Assembly: GCA_963819695.1 (NCBI GenBank)
Contig: CAWFXD010000001.1
Coordinates: 2,046,001-2,110,000, forward strand
DNA: 64,000 bases
Reading direction: 5' to 3'
Source: DASZIT01 sp963819695
Lineage (GTDB): Bacteria > Actinomycetota > Acidimicrobiia > Acidimicrobiales > RAAP-2
Positions 26,808 to 35,838 of this stretch are shown piece by piece. Under the pieces are notes generated by a model. It saw only the letters and a list, made by a program, of their open reading frames with translations, did no database searches and had not been told where the DNA came from. Both the position numbers and the translations under genes were made by a program. Within the stretch, counting starts at the first letter, position 1. Every line of letters starts with the position of its first letter.

Positions 26808-27724
26808 TCGGGCTCCCCGCGGAGATCGATGCGGTCGAGGGCCTGGACGAGCCGGGCCAGGCCCTCGGCGTCGGGGACCGCGATCCGGGTGACGGCGGGC
26901 ATCCCGAAGCTCGCACAATCGCGCACCGCGATCCCCTCCGGGGCGAGAAGGTCCCGCAAACCCGGCCGGTCAACCAGCACCCAGTTGGCGTCGGATGGCC
27001 GGGTGGGAAGGCCGTGAGCCTCCAGCTCGCAGACCAGCTGGGTGCGAAGCGCCGCCACCGCCACCGACCAGCCGGGAAGGTCGACGGTATCGAGGAGATC
27101 GGGCAGTGCCGCGGCGGCCAGGCTGTTCACCGACCACGCCGGTTGCCGGCGCCGGCAGTCGTCGATGAGTGCGGGGGCTCCCAGCACGTAGCCCAGCCGG
27201 AGGCCGGGGCAGGCCAACAGTTTGGTGAGCGACCCGACCACCACCGCGCCGGGATCGCCCCGGGTCCACCCACCGGTGGCCAGGGGGAAGAAGGCCTCGT
27301 CCCAGATCTCCGCGGTGTCGTCGGCGGCGGCCAGCAGCCCGGTCGGATTGTGAGGGTTCGACCGCCAGCGCCGACCCGAGCCCCGGGGGTGGAGCGCGAA
27401 CTCCGGCTCGGTCACCCACCCACCCAGCTCGGTGGCGACCAAGGCAATCGCCTCCGCCCCGCCGTTGGTGAGCAACAGGCGATCCGTGTCGACCCCCATG
27501 GCGGCCGCCAGTGCGTCGGTGGCGTCGCCCGGGTCGGGATACCGGCCGACCTCCGCCAGGTGTCGGGCCACCACCGGGACCGGGTCCGGAGCCACCGGAT
27601 TGAGCGATTGGGAGAGATCGAGTACAGCCTCGGGACCGACGCCCAGCGCGGTGGCCAGCGCCGCCCCGTCCCCTCCGTGGGCACCAGCTCTCGGTAGCGC
27701 GATCGATCGGCGGGTTCGGCTCAT
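26801..27724 (-). CDS. cobD: Threonine-phosphate decarboxylase / aminotransferase-like cobalamin enzyme
   Basis: PLP-dependent fold-type I enzyme that decarboxylates L-threonine O-3-phosphate to the aminopropanol phosphate linker of cobalamin; the same family name is CobC in aerobic-pathway organisms. It shows LDLSQSLNPVAPDP, RYPDPGDATDALAAAMG, TNGGAEAIALVA, SNPHNPTG, DEAF and the PLP lysine in GSLTKLLACPGLRLGYVLG. About 307 residues, somewhat short because the N-terminal helix is trimmed. The start ATG 27724 overlaps the cbiB stop by four bases; its stop overlaps the next gene. Substrate assignment follows from the operon. Confidence 0.86.
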   Translation of the reverse strand: MSRTRRSIALPRAGAHGGDGAALATALGVGPEAVLDLSQSLNPVAPDPVPVVARHLAEVGRYPDPGDATDALAAAMGVDTDRLLLTNGGAEAIALVATELGGWVTEPEFALHPRGSGRRWRSNPHNPTGLLAAADDTAEIWDEAFFPLATGGWTRGDPGAVVVGSLTKLLACPGLRLGYVLGAPALIDDCRRRQPAWSVNSLAAAALPDLLDTVDLPGWSVAVAALRTQLVCELEAHGLPTRPSDANWVLVDRPGLRDLLAPEGIAVRDCASFGMPAVTRIAVPDAEGLARLVQALDRIDLRGEPEW

Positions 27725-28644
27725 CGGGATGACCGCCGCCACTGCCAGGCACCGACCGCGCCCAGTCCGATGGCCATGGCGGCCCCGACGTCCAGGGACA
27801 ACGTCACCGCCCGGAAAATGTCGTCCGGATCCGGGCCACGACCGCTGCCGAGCGGCGGACGGAGCTCGGTTCGGGAACCGTAGCGGCTGAGTCCCCCGAG
27901 CCGGAGCCCCAACGCCGCCGCGAACGCCGCCTCGGCCACCCCCGAGTTCGGCGACGGGTGGGCCGGCGCCTGGGTCCGCACCGCCCGCCAGACCTCGGCG
28001 GCGGCCCGAGGACGCACCGCTCCGACCAGCAGTGCGGTCAGCCGGGCCGGGACCCAAGCCATCACATCGTCGGCCCGGGCGCTGGCCCATCCGTAGTTGC
28101 CATATCGGGGGGACCGATAGCCGACCATCGAGTCGAGGGTGTTGACGGCCCGAAAACCGAGCGCCCCGGGGGCGCCGGCCACTCCTCCCCACAGCGCCGG
28201 GCCGATCACGCCGTCCACCGTATTCTCCGCCACGGATTCGACCACCGCCCGGGCCATCTCCTTGGCATCGAGGCCCTCGGGGTCTCGTCCCACCATCGTC
28301 GGCAGCCGCGACCGGGCCCGGTCGAGGTCGCCGGCCTCCAGGGCGGAACCGATCTCGGTGGCGGCGTCGGCCAGCGCGCGGCCGGCCACCGCCAGACAGG
28401 TAGCGAGGCTCGTCGACCGCAGGCCCACTCCGGTTCCGAGCCCGAGGGCGACGCCGGTGGCGGCGTGGACCACCCCGGCGGACCGGGTGTCGCGGTACAG
28501 CTGGCGCTCGACCCCGTTCATGGCCCGGCCGAACAGGGCTACCGGGTGCACCGCGCTCGGCGGCTCGTGGGCCACCCGGTCGAGCATCAGGCCGGCGGCG
28601 GCGGCCAGTGGCCGGGGCAGCCCGGTCCGACGGCGGGAGGTCAT
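27721..28644 (-). CDS. cbiB: Adenosylcobinamide-phosphate synthase
   Basis: Membrane enzyme that attaches aminopropanol (phosphate) to adenosylcobyric acid. Hydrophobic stretches alternate with family blocks: DRVAHEPPSAVHPVALFGRA, the MVGRDPEGLDAKEMARAVVES block, VAENTVDGVIGPALW, FRAVNTLDSMVGYRSPRYGNYGWASARADD and AHPSPNSGVAEAAFAAALGLRLGG. 307 residues, normal for the family. The start ATG 28644 overlaps the cobS stop and the stop overlaps the cobD start, so the three are translationally linked. Confidence 0.94.
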   Translation of the reverse strand: MTSRRRTGLPRPLAAAAGLMLDRVAHEPPSAVHPVALFGRAMNGVERQLYRDTRSAGVVHAATGVALGLGTGVGLRSTSLATCLAVAGRALADAATEIGSALEAGDLDRARSRLPTMVGRDPEGLDAKEMARAVVESVAENTVDGVIGPALWGGVAGAPGALGFRAVNTLDSMVGYRSPRYGNYGWASARADDVMAWVPARLTALLVGAVRPRAAAEVWRAVRTQAPAHPSPNSGVAEAAFAAALGLRLGGLSRYGSRTELRPPLGSGRGPDPDDIFRAVTLSLDVGAAMAIGLGAVGAWQWRRSSR

Positions 28645-29388
28645 CGGGCCGCCAGCACCAGGAGCCCGACCGTCTCCCCCAGCACCCCGGCCGCCCCCAG
28701 GACGTCCCCGGTGAACCCGCCGATCCGGCGCTGCGCCAGCCAGGCCACCGCCGCCACTGCCGCCGCCTCGGCGCCGACCGCCTCCAGGCCCCGGACCCGG
28801 TCGCCGATGGCCGCCAACCCCACGGCCAGGGCCAGGCCGGCCAGAACCGTGACGAGCGAGCCGGTTGTCCATCGCCGGACCGGCCGCACCCCGGATCCGG
28901 CGGTGGCCGAGGAGACGAAGGCGGTGACCAGGCCGCCCTCGGGCCGGGCGTAGGCGAGGATCCCGGCGATCGCCACCATCGACGTGCGCGAGCCGCACCA
29001 CAGCCCGGCCACCACCAGTGGCACCGCCGGCGTCGAGGCCAGCGCGCCGAAGCGCAGCAGCAGGACCGCCATCACCGTGACGGCACCGAAGGCGCCGACC
29101 GCCGGGTCGCTCATCACCTCGAGGCGCCTCGACCGGTCCAGCGGAGGGAGGAGACCGTCGGCACTGTCGGCTAAGCCCGTCGAGGTGCAGGTACCCGGTG
29201 GCCGCGATGTCCGCGATCACGGTGACCGCCGCCGCCGCCATCGGGTTCCAGGCCCGGTCCGCCGCCCACCACACCCCGCCGACCAACAGCCCGATGGCCG
29301 CGCCGACCAGGGGAAACCACCCGAAGGTGGTCGACGTCGGCGCCGACGAGGGTCCGAAGGGGGTGAGGAAGGCGACGGCCCGGCGCAT
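28641..29388 (-). CDS. cobS: Adenosylcobinamide-GDP ribazoletransferase, split by a +1 frameshift
   Basis: Integral membrane enzyme that joins adenosylcobinamide-GDP with alpha-ribazole to form adenosylcobalamin. The first frame starts ATG 29388 (VAFLTPFG) and runs to YLHLDGL; the family continues ADSADGLLPPLDR, which is present one base later. The shift is therefore exactly at CTT-A-GCC (about 29172-29176): skipping one base restores HLDGLADSADG, the metal-binding signature. The C-terminal frame has the membrane helices and VMSDPAVGAFGAV. About 248 residues once joined. Stop overlaps cbiB start. Confidence 0.88.
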
Positions 29389-29888
29389 CAGGCTCCTTGC
29401 GGTGGATGGAGGTCGAGGCCGCGACCGGCCACCACCAGCACCACCCGGTCGGCCACTGCCGCCACCGCCTGGTTGAGGGTGCCGAGTTGGTCACGGAAGT
29501 AGCGCCCCGCCTCCGAGGACGGATGGACCCCGAGCCCCACCTCTTCCGACACCACCACCGTGTCGCCCGCTCGCCGGAAAAGGGCGGTGCACAGCGGTCC
29601 CGGATCGCTGTCCTTGCCCGGCAGCCCGGCCAGCCAGGGCCCGAGGGAATCGACCAGCACGGTGCCGCCCAGCCGCGACAGCGCTTCGGGGAGCCCGGCT
29701 CCGGGTTCGACGGTCGACCAGCCGGCGGGTCGCCGCTGCCGGTGGGCGGCCACCCGGTCGGCCAGCTCCGGGTCATCGCCGACATCCAAGGTGGCGACAT
29801 AGGCCACCGGTTCGGGGAACCCGGTCGCCAGCCGTTCGGCGAAAGCGGACTTGCCGGAGCGGGCCCCCCCGAGGACCAGCACGATCAC
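29388..29888 (-). CDS. cobU: Adenosylcobinamide kinase / cobinamide-phosphate guanylyltransferase
   Basis: Bifunctional enzyme that phosphorylates adenosylcobinamide and transfers GMP to it. The N-terminus IVLVLGGARSGKSAFAERLA holds the P-loop; further family marks are AYVATLDVGDDPELADRVAAH, the VDSLGPWLAG segment and VVVSEEVGLGVHPSSEAGRYFRD. The start GTG 29888 overlaps the CbiZ stop (GTGA), so I discard the longer upstream frame. 166 residues. Ends at the ATG of cobS, overlapping by one base. Confidence 0.93.
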   Translation of the reverse strand: MIVLVLGGARSGKSAFAERLATGFPEPVAYVATLDVGDDPELADRVAAHRQRRPAGWSTVEPGAGLPEALSRLGGTVLVDSLGPWLAGLPGKDSDPGPLCTALFRRAGDTVVVSEEVGLGVHPSSEAGRYFRDQLGTLNQAVAAVADRVVLVVAGRGLDLHPPQGA

Positions 29889-30511
29889 CGGCAACCCTCG
29901 AAGACGGCGGCGTGGACGGCCCGGGCCAGGCGGGCACCCCAGGTCGAGCGCGGGCCTCCGAACCGGTGGGCCGGCCCGGCCGGCGGGCACAGGATGGTGA
30001 CCGCGTCGGAGGCGGTTCCGGTACCGGGGACACCGGCGTCGAACAGAGCCTGGGCCTTGGCCTCGGTGGCCGTGCACAGCGCGTTGAGGAGGGCGGCGTC
30101 CGAGAGGCGCTCGGGGAGAAAGGCGACCAGGTTGATGGTCCCCGGCGGGTCGGGCGGATCGACCGGGTCACCGGGTTCGGCCGCCCAGGTCGGATGGGTG
30201 ACGCCCACAGTGGCCTCCACCTCCACGCAGTGGTCGACGACCCGGTGGGCCCCGGTGACGTCGGCGGCCGTCAGCATCCCCACCCCGGGACCCGGTAGGC
30301 CGAGCCGAAGGGCAAGGTCGGCCAGGTGGTCTTCGGGGTCGCACCGGCGGTAGTCGGCGATCACCTGGGCGTTGACCACCCAGTTCCGCAGCCCGAGGCC
30401 CCCGCCCACCGATGCGGTGGAGGCGGCCAGCCACGGGACCGCCAGTCTCCAGACCATCACCGGCAGGTTGGTGCCGGCGTCGTCGGCAGCGTGCAGCTCG
30501 GAGGTCGTCAA
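29885..30511 (-). CDS. cbiZ: Adenosylcobinamide amidohydrolase
   Basis: CbiZ family enzyme that cuts the aminopropanol side chain from adenosylcobinamide, giving adenosylcobyric acid for remodelling of imported corrinoids. The 208-residue protein has the family blocks STASVGGGLGLRNWVVNAQV, GVGMLTAADVTGA and GTINLVAFLPERLSDAALLNALCTATEAKAQAL, and a late GTGTASDAVTI. Its presence beside CbiB and CobD indicates that foreign corrinoids are rebuilt with the cell's own lower ligand. The start ATG 30511 overlaps the cobO stop by four bases. Confidence 0.88.
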   Translation of the reverse strand: MTTSELHAADDAGTNLPVMVWRLAVPWLAASTASVGGGLGLRNWVVNAQVIADYRRCDPEDHLADLALRLGLPGPGVGMLTAADVTGAHRVVDHCVEVEATVGVTHPTWAAEPGDPVDPPDPPGTINLVAFLPERLSDAALLNALCTATEAKAQALFDAGVPGTGTASDAVTILCPPAGPAHRFGGPRSTWGARLARAVHAAVFEGCR

Positions 30512-31083
30512 TACTCGATTCCCTTGACGGCTCGGATCCCGCGTTGGTAGGCGTGCTTGACCATGGTCATCTCGGTGACGGTGTCGGCGATCTCGATGAG
30601 CTCAGCCGGGGCGTGACGGCCGGTCATGACCACGTTGGTGGAGGGCGACCGGTTGACCACCGCCTCGACCACGTCGGCGACCGGGACCCAGCCGTAGGAG
30701 ACGGCATAGGTCACCTCGTCGAAGATGAGCATGTCGTAGCGGCCGGAGGCGAGCTTCTCCCGAGCCACCTCCCAGGCGTGCCGGCCCTTGGCCTCGGTCT
30801 CGTCGAGGTCGGTGGACTCCCAGGTGAACCCGTCGCCCAAGGTCTGCCACTCGATCCCCAGGTGCTCGGCCAGCTTCCGCTCGCCCACCTTCCATTTCCC
30901 GCCCTTGACGAACTGGACCACACCCACCGTCCAACCCCGGGCCCAGGCCCGCCCCATCACCCCGAAGGCGGCCGACGACTTGCCTTTGCCGTCCCCGGTA
31001 TTCAGTAGCACTTGAGACTTCACCCGGACCGGCGGAGTCTCGGGCTCGGTGTGGTCGGGCAACGGCACTAGGCGATCTGGCAT
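30508..31083 (-). CDS. cobO: Cob(I)yrinic acid a,c-diamide adenosyltransferase
   Basis: Transfers adenosine from ATP to cobalt of corrinoids. P-loop LNTGDGKGKSSAAFG near residue 27, then VVQFVKGGKWKVGER, DMLIFDEVTYAVSYGWV and NVVMTGRHAPAELIEIAD are all characteristic of the CobO/BtuR family. 191 residues. Start ATG 31083 has AAGGAGG upstream and overlaps the end of the ABC ATPase gene by 16 bases. Uses ATP in the cytosol; acts on imported cobinamide or de novo intermediates. Confidence 0.95.
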   Translation of the reverse strand: MPDRLVPLPDHTEPETPPVRVKSQVLLNTGDGKGKSSAAFGVMGRAWARGWTVGVVQFVKGGKWKVGERKLAEHLGIEWQTLGDGFTWESTDLDETEAKGRHAWEVAREKLASGRYDMLIFDEVTYAVSYGWVPVADVVEAVVNRSPSTNVVMTGRHAPAELIEIADTVTEMTMVKHAYQRGIRAVKGIEY

Positions 31084-31896
31084 GACATCCTCCTTGTCGG
31101 TCGGCTCCGACGGGGCACGACCACCAGCTCGTCGTCGTCGGTCACGATGACCTGCACCGACCCGCCGAAGTGCCGGGTCAGCAACGTCTCGTCCAGGACC
31201 TCGGCCGGCGGTCCGTCGGCCGCCACCCTCCCGCCCGACAGCAGCACCAGGCGATCAGCGAACTGGGCGGCCAGGGTCAGGTCGTGCATGGCGCTGAGCA
31301 CGGTGAGCCCTCGCTCGCGGCGGACATCGTCCACCAACTCCAGCGCGTCGACCCGGCGGCCGAGGTCGAGGGCGCTGGTCGGCTCGTCGAGCAGCAGAAC
31401 CGGCGCGTCCTGGGCCAGGGCCCGGGCCAGGACCACCCGTTGGAGCTCACCACCCGACAACGTGGCCAGGTGGCGGTCGGCCATCCCGTCCAACCCGAGC
31501 CGGTCGAGCAGATCATGGCAGTGCCGGATGTCCTCCCGGGTCTCGACCCCGAAGTACCCGATGTGCGGCGTGCGTCCGAGCAAGGTGTAGTCGATCACCG
31601 CCATGTCGTGCGGAAGGTCGGGCTGCTGGGGCACGTAGGCCACCAGCCGGGCCCGGCGCCGGCGCGACAGCTCGGCGGTGGCACTGCCGTCAACCATCAC
31701 CGTGCCCTGATGGGCTTCGAGATGAGCGAGGGACCGGAGCAGGGTGGTCTTCCCCGCCCCGTTGGCCCCGATCAGCCCCACCCACTCGCCCCGGACCACC
31801 GCTCAGGTCCACCCCGTCGAGGGCGACCACCGGGCCGAAGTGGACGCTGAGCCGGTTCAGGTCGATCATCGCCCCGGAGTCCGGTCCCGCCCGCAT
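31068..31896 (-). CDS. btuD: Corrinoid ABC transporter ATPase, split by a +1 frameshift
   Basis: ATPase of a FecCD/BtuCD-type importer. The first frame from ATG 31896 (AAGGAG nine bases upstream) reads IDLNRLSVHFGPVVALDGVDLS; the next frame continues VVRGEWVGLIGANGAGKTTLL with Walker A. Joining them needs the loss of one G in AGCGGTGGTC (31800-31809). ABC signature TLSGGELQRVVLARALA, Walker B VLLLDEPTSALD and switch His in AMHDLTLAA follow. About 275 residues. Lies right after the permease stop and before cobO, so transport and adenosylation are co-expressed under the riboswitch. Confidence 0.9.
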
Positions 31897-32988
31897 CTAG
31901 AGCACTCCTTGCCGGGCCCGCTTGGAGCGGAGGACGAACAGGAAGAACGGGGCGCCGACCAGGGCGGTGACCACCCCGATGGGGATCTCGTCCGGAGCCT
32001 GGACGGTGCGGGCGGCCAGATCGGCCAGGATCAGGAAGGCGGCCCCGCCGATCATCGACACCGGCATCACCACCCGGTAGCTGGAGTTGGTAGCCAGCCG
32101 GACCGCATGGGGGGCGATGATCCCCACGAAGCCGATGAGGCCGCTCACCGACACCGCGGCGGCGGTGCCGAGGGTGGCGGCGGCCACCACCACCAGCCGC
32201 ACCCGGGCCGGGTCGACGCCGAGGCTCCCGGCTTCGTCCTCCCCCACCCGCAGCACGTCGAGCATCCGCCGGTGGGCGAGGAGGACGAAGGCGCTGACCG
32301 CCACATACGGGAGGATGAGCACCACGTCGGACCACGACGCCACCGTGAGCCGGCCGAGGATCCAGGTGTAGACCTGCTGGAGATCCTGGGCGTTCCGCTG
32401 CTGGAGGTAGGTCTGGATGGCGGTGAGCAGCGCGGCCACCGCCACTCCGGCCAACAGGATGGAGGGTCCCGAGGCCCGACCCCCGGTGTTGGCTCCGACC
32501 AGGTAGGTCAAGACCACCGCGCCGACACCCCCGACGAAGGCAGCCACCGGCAACAGCTCGGACAGGCCGGGGCCGGACACGATCACGATGGTGGCGCCCA
32601 ACCCGGCGCCGGCCGCCACCCCCAGCAGATAGGGATCGGCCAACGGGTTGCGGAACACCCCTTGGTAGGAGGCGCCGCCGGCGGCCAGCATCGCGCCCAC
32701 CAGCCCGGCCAGCACCACCCGGGGCAGCCGGATCTGCCAGACGATGGCCTGATCGAGGTGTGACGCCTGGGTGTGGATGTGGAGGAAGGGAACGTGCACC
32801 AGCAGCGAGCCGACGGTGTCGGACAGCGAGACGCCGGCGGGGCCGATCGAGATGCCCAGCAGGGCGGCGACCAGCAGGACACCGGTGGCCACCAGCAGGG
32901 GAATCCGGACCGATACCCGGGAGGGTGGCTCCGGCTCGTCGGTGACAACCGGGTCGCCGGTGACCCGGTCGGGCAGGGTTGCCGTCAT
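31897..32988 (-). CDS. btuC: Corrinoid ABC transporter permease
   Basis: FecCD-family permease with about ten hydrophobic helices. Visible family blocks: WQIRLPRVVLAGLVGAMLAA, GASYQGVFRNPLADPYLLGVAAGAG, a WILGRLTVASW loop, the DEAGSLGVDPARVRL coupling segment and GLIGFVGIIAPHAVRLA. The start ATG 32988 overlaps the btuF stop (ATGA); a longer frame to 33063 is a shadow. 363 residues. Substrate inferred from the riboswitch and downstream cobalamin genes rather than from sequence. Confidence 0.9.
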   Translation of the reverse strand: MTATLPDRVTGDPVVTDEPEPPSRVSVRIPLLVATGVLLVAALLGISIGPAGVSLSDTVGSLLVHVPFLHIHTQASHLDQAIVWQIRLPRVVLAGLVGAMLAAGGASYQGVFRNPLADPYLLGVAAGAGLGATIVIVSGPGLSELLPVAAFVGGVGAVVLTYLVGANTGGRASGPSILLAGVAVAALLTAIQTYLQQRNAQDLQQVYTWILGRLTVASWSDVVLILPYVAVSAFVLLAHRRMLDVLRVGEDEAGSLGVDPARVRLVVVAAATLGTAAAVSVSGLIGFVGIIAPHAVRLATNSSYRVVMPVSMIGGAAFLILADLAARTVQAPDEIPIGVVTALVGAPFFLFVLRSKRARQGVL

Positions 32989-33938
32989 GGCGCCGGAGCC
33001 CGTCGCTGGGATTTGACGGTGGTGGCTACGTCCTGGAGCAGGGTGACCACCCGGGGGCCCCACCGGGAGGCGATGTCGTCGTTGAGCAGGACGATCCGGT
33101 GATTGGTCACCGCCGACAACGTCGACCAGCCCGGCCGGGCCCCCACGGTGGCGGCGTCCTGGGCGCAGCAGATGGTGTCGGCCAGAAAGATGTAGGTGGG
33201 GTTGGCCTTGAGGATGTACTCGGCATTGAGCTGCGGATAGCCCCCGCTACTGGCCGCATCGGCGGACCCATCGGCGATGTTCTTGAGCCCCAGCAAGCTG
33301 AACACGTTACCGATGAAGGTGGACGAGGTGGCGGTGAAATAGGTCTGGTCCAGCTCGTAGTAATACGACTCCGAGGTGGTCGGCTTGGGGGTGGCCGCCA
33401 CCACCTGGGCGATCTGGGCTTTGACGTGGGCCACCTCGGTCTGGGCGCCGGCCGTGTGCCCGGTGGCCTGCCCCAGTTGGAGATACTGCTGGTAGGACTG
33501 GGCCAGGGTGTTGGCCGCCGGGTCCTCCAGGACCGGGATGCCGAGCGCGCTCAACTGGCTCTGGAACCCGGCTGAATCCTCGGACACCACCACCAGGTCG
33601 GGCTTGTAGTTGACGATGGCCTCGACGTTAGGGCTGTTTCCGTCGAGGCCGGTGATCGGCGCCCCGGCGGGATAGTCGGAATTCTTGTCCACCGCCTTCA
33701 CCTGGGCGCCGGCACCGATGGCATAGAGCATCTCGGTGCCGGTCGGCGTCAGCGAGACGATGGCGGTCGGCCGGTGGGTGATGGTGACCGCCCCGTTGGC
33801 CGCATGGATCACCACCGGGTACGACGTGTTGGTCGCCGCCACCGGCGCGGCGGTGGGACTGGACGTGCATCCGAGGGCCAGGACTACGGGAATGACGACG
33901 GCCGCGGCCAGCCAGCGTCGGGTGGTGTGGTTCTCCAT
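32985..33938 (-). CDS. btuF: Corrinoid-binding lipoprotein
   Basis: Periplasmic-type substrate-binding lipoprotein of the BtuF/FepB class III fold. A signal peptide with lipobox VLALGC anchors it near residue 24. The binding domain starts VVIHAANGAVTITHRPTAIVSLTPTGTEMLYAIGAG, then KAVDKNSDYPAGAP, PNVEAIVNYKPDLVVV and NPTYIFLADTICC. The start is ATG 33938, six bases after GGAGG; the earlier ATG 33944 abuts the Shine-Dalgarno. 317 residues. It is the first gene behind the cobalamin riboswitch. Confidence 0.9.
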   Translation of the reverse strand: MENHTTRRWLAAAVVIPVVLALGCTSSPTAAPVAATNTSYPVVIHAANGAVTITHRPTAIVSLTPTGTEMLYAIGAGAQVKAVDKNSDYPAGAPITGLDGNSPNVEAIVNYKPDLVVVSEDSAGFQSQLSALGIPVLEDPAANTLAQSYQQYLQLGQATGHTAGAQTEVAHVKAQIAQVVAATPKPTTSESYYYELDQTYFTATSSTFIGNVFSLLGLKNIADGSADAASSGGYPQLNAEYILKANPTYIFLADTICCAQDAATVGARPGWSTLSAVTNHRIVLLNDDIASRWGPRVVTLLQDVATTVKSQRRAPAP

Positions 33939-34029
33939 GATCATCCTCCATCAGGTTCGCGGAGGACGAAGTGCGTCCGCTGCGCTGCCCGAAAGAGGCA
34001 ATCCAACGAACCGCCCTTCCTCCGAGGAC

Positions 34030-34165
34030 AGGTTTCGTGCATACAAGGCAGGCGTCCGGACTAACCCCAACTTCGGGGCATTACCGTTGCGGGACAGCGC
34101 CGGAATCTCACCGGTCTTCGCTGGCTTGCATCACCCCGGCCTACGACCAGGGCACCGTGAACGTA
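34030..34165 (-). promoter_or_regulatory. Cobalamin riboswitch controlling the corrinoid operon
   Basis: Minus-strand leader between btuF and the divergent kinase. Reading 5' to 3': AGCCAGCGAAGACCGGTGAG, then ATTCCGGCGCTGTCCCGCAA, CGGTAATG, and after a CCCC/GGGG hairpin the closing AGTCCGGACGCCTGCCTT. These are the conserved blocks of the cobalamin aptamer (GGTGAGATTCCGGCGCTG and CCCGCAACGGT core). A following stem GCGGACG/CGTCC near 33965-33990 lies close to the btuF ribosome binding site and may be the expression platform. Adenosylcobalamin would repress the operon. Confidence 0.93.
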
Positions 34166-34214
34166 CCTCAATTGCGGATCGGCGGCCATTTCGATCGTCG
34201 CCTAGCTTGACGGA

Positions 34215-35798
34215 ATGCCCGACCCGTTCCCCCTCGATGGGCGCTTCGTTCTGGCGGTCGACATCGGCACCGGGGGGCCCAAGGTCGGACTCGTCTCGCT
34301 CGCCGGGGTCGTCGCCTGGAATGAGTTCATCCCGGTCGGCACCGACCACCTCCCCGATGGCGGGGTCATCCAGGATGCCGAGCTCTGGTGGCGCCTCATC
34401 GTCGAGGCGGCCCGGCGTGGCATCGGGTCGGGGGCCGTCTCCCCCGAACAGATCGTGGCGGTGTCCTGCACCGGGCAGTGGGCCAGCACCATTCCCGTCG
34501 ACGCCCTCGGCCTACCGGTCGGTGCCTGCGTGATGTGGATGGACACCCGGGGCGGGGCCCATACCCGCCGGGCGATCGGGGGGCCGGTGGCCGGATACGG
34601 CCCGGTGTCGATCACCCGTTGGATCCGTCGCACCGGCGGGGCGCCGTCGACCTCGGGAGCCGACCCCATCGGGCACATCCTCCATCTCGAACACGACCAA
34701 CCCGAGGTGGCCGCCGCGGCTCGCTGGTACCTCGAGCCGGTCGACTATCTCTCGATGCGGTTCACCGGCATCACCGCCGCCTCCCATGCGTCGATGGCCG
34801 CCGCCTGGCTCACCGACAACCGTCGGCTCGATCTTCTCGCCTACGACCCGGTGCTGGTGCGGGCGGCCGGCATTCCCGGCGACAAGCTGCCCCCGCTGGT
34901 GGCCACCGGATCGGTGATCGGCGAGGTCCGCCCGGAGGTCGCCGCCGAGATCGGCCTGCCGCCCGGGGTGCAGGTGGTGACCGGCACGCCCGACCTCCAC
35001 TCGGCCGCGGTCGGGGCGGGTGCGGCCGCCGACTACCAGACCCATCTGGCCATCAGCACCACCTCGTGGATCTCGTGCCCGGTGCCGGCCAAGAAGACCG
35101 ACGCCATCCGGCAGATCGCCACCGTCCCCGGACTCACCCCCGACCACTACCTCATCGCCAACAACCACGAGACCGGAGGCGCCTGCCTGCAATGGCTGGC
35201 CGACAACGTGCTCTCCGCCGCCGACGGGCCGACCGGGAGCCGGGCTCCGAGCTACGACCAGTTGACCGGGCTGGCCGCCACCGCCCCGGCCGGGAGCGGT
35301 GACGTGCTGTTCACCCCGTGGCTGGCCGGAGAGCGGTCGCCGGTGGACGACCACGCCGCCCGAGGCGGATTCCACAACCTGTCGTTGGCCACCACCCAGG
35401 CCCACCTGGTGCGGGCGGTGCTCGAAGGGGTGGCCTACAACTCGCGCTGGCTGTTCGAGGCGGTCGAGGAGTTGGTCGGGCGCCGACTCGATCCGATCCG
35501 GATCATCGGCGGCGGCGCCAACTCCGACCTGTGGTGCCAGATCCATGCCGACGTGCTCGACCGCACCGTCGAACAGGTCGCCGACCCGACCTTCGCCAAC
35601 CTCCGGGGCGCCGCGCTGTTCGCCGGCATCGCCCTCGGAGAGATCGCACCCGACCAGGTGAAAGGGTTGGTGAAGGTGAAGACGACCTATTCCCCTGATG
35701 ACCGGCACCGGGCCGTCTACGACCGCCTGTACGCCGAGTTCCCGGCACTGTTCAAGTCCCAGAAACCGATGTTCCACCGGCTCAATCGGCACGGTTGA
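34215..35798 (+). CDS. FGGY carbohydrate kinase, xylulokinase-like
   Basis: Sugar kinase of the FGGY family, 527 residues, two actin-like domains. It begins FVLAVDIGTGGPKVGLV (phosphate 1 loop), then VSCTGQWASTIPVD, CVMWMDTRGG (substrate Asp), the VVTGTPDLHSAAVGAG block with the catalytic Asp, GDVLFTPWLAGERSPVDD and the C-terminal IRIIGGGANSDLWCQIHADVLD. This matches xylulokinases best, though glycerol- or ribulokinase activity cannot be excluded. The gene is alone on its strand, divergent from the corrinoid operon, and its promoter lies within or beside the riboswitch DNA. Confidence 0.9.
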   Translation: MPDPFPLDGRFVLAVDIGTGGPKVGLVSLAGVVAWNEFIPVGTDHLPDGGVIQDAELWWRLIVEAARRGIGSGAVSPEQIVAVSCTGQWASTIPVDALGLPVGACVMWMDTRGGAHTRRAIGGPVAGYGPVSITRWIRRTGGAPSTSGADPIGHILHLEHDQPEVAAAARWYLEPVDYLSMRFTGITAASHASMAAAWLTDNRRLDLLAYDPVLVRAAGIPGDKLPPLVATGSVIGEVRPEVAAEIGLPPGVQVVTGTPDLHSAAVGAGAAADYQTHLAISTTSWISCPVPAKKTDAIRQIATVPGLTPDHYLIANNHETGGACLQWLADNVLSAADGPTGSRAPSYDQLTGLAATAPAGSGDVLFTPWLAGERSPVDDHAARGGFHNLSLATTQAHLVRAVLEGVAYNSRWLFEAVEELVGRRLDPIRIIGGGANSDLWCQIHADVLDRTVEQVADPTFANLRGAALFAGIALGEIAPDQVKGLVKVKTTYSPDDRHRAVYDRLYAEFPALFKSQKPMFHRLNRHG

Positions 35799-35838
35799 GG
35801 GCCAGCATTGCTGGCTTAGCCGAACAAGTCTGGGGTCG

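Noticed and set aside
35801..35815. Terminator GCCAGCATTGCTGGC after the kinase gene
   Set aside because: The palindrome leaves a loop of one base and lacks a T-run, so it cannot form a normal hairpin. It may be a binding site, but evidence is too thin.
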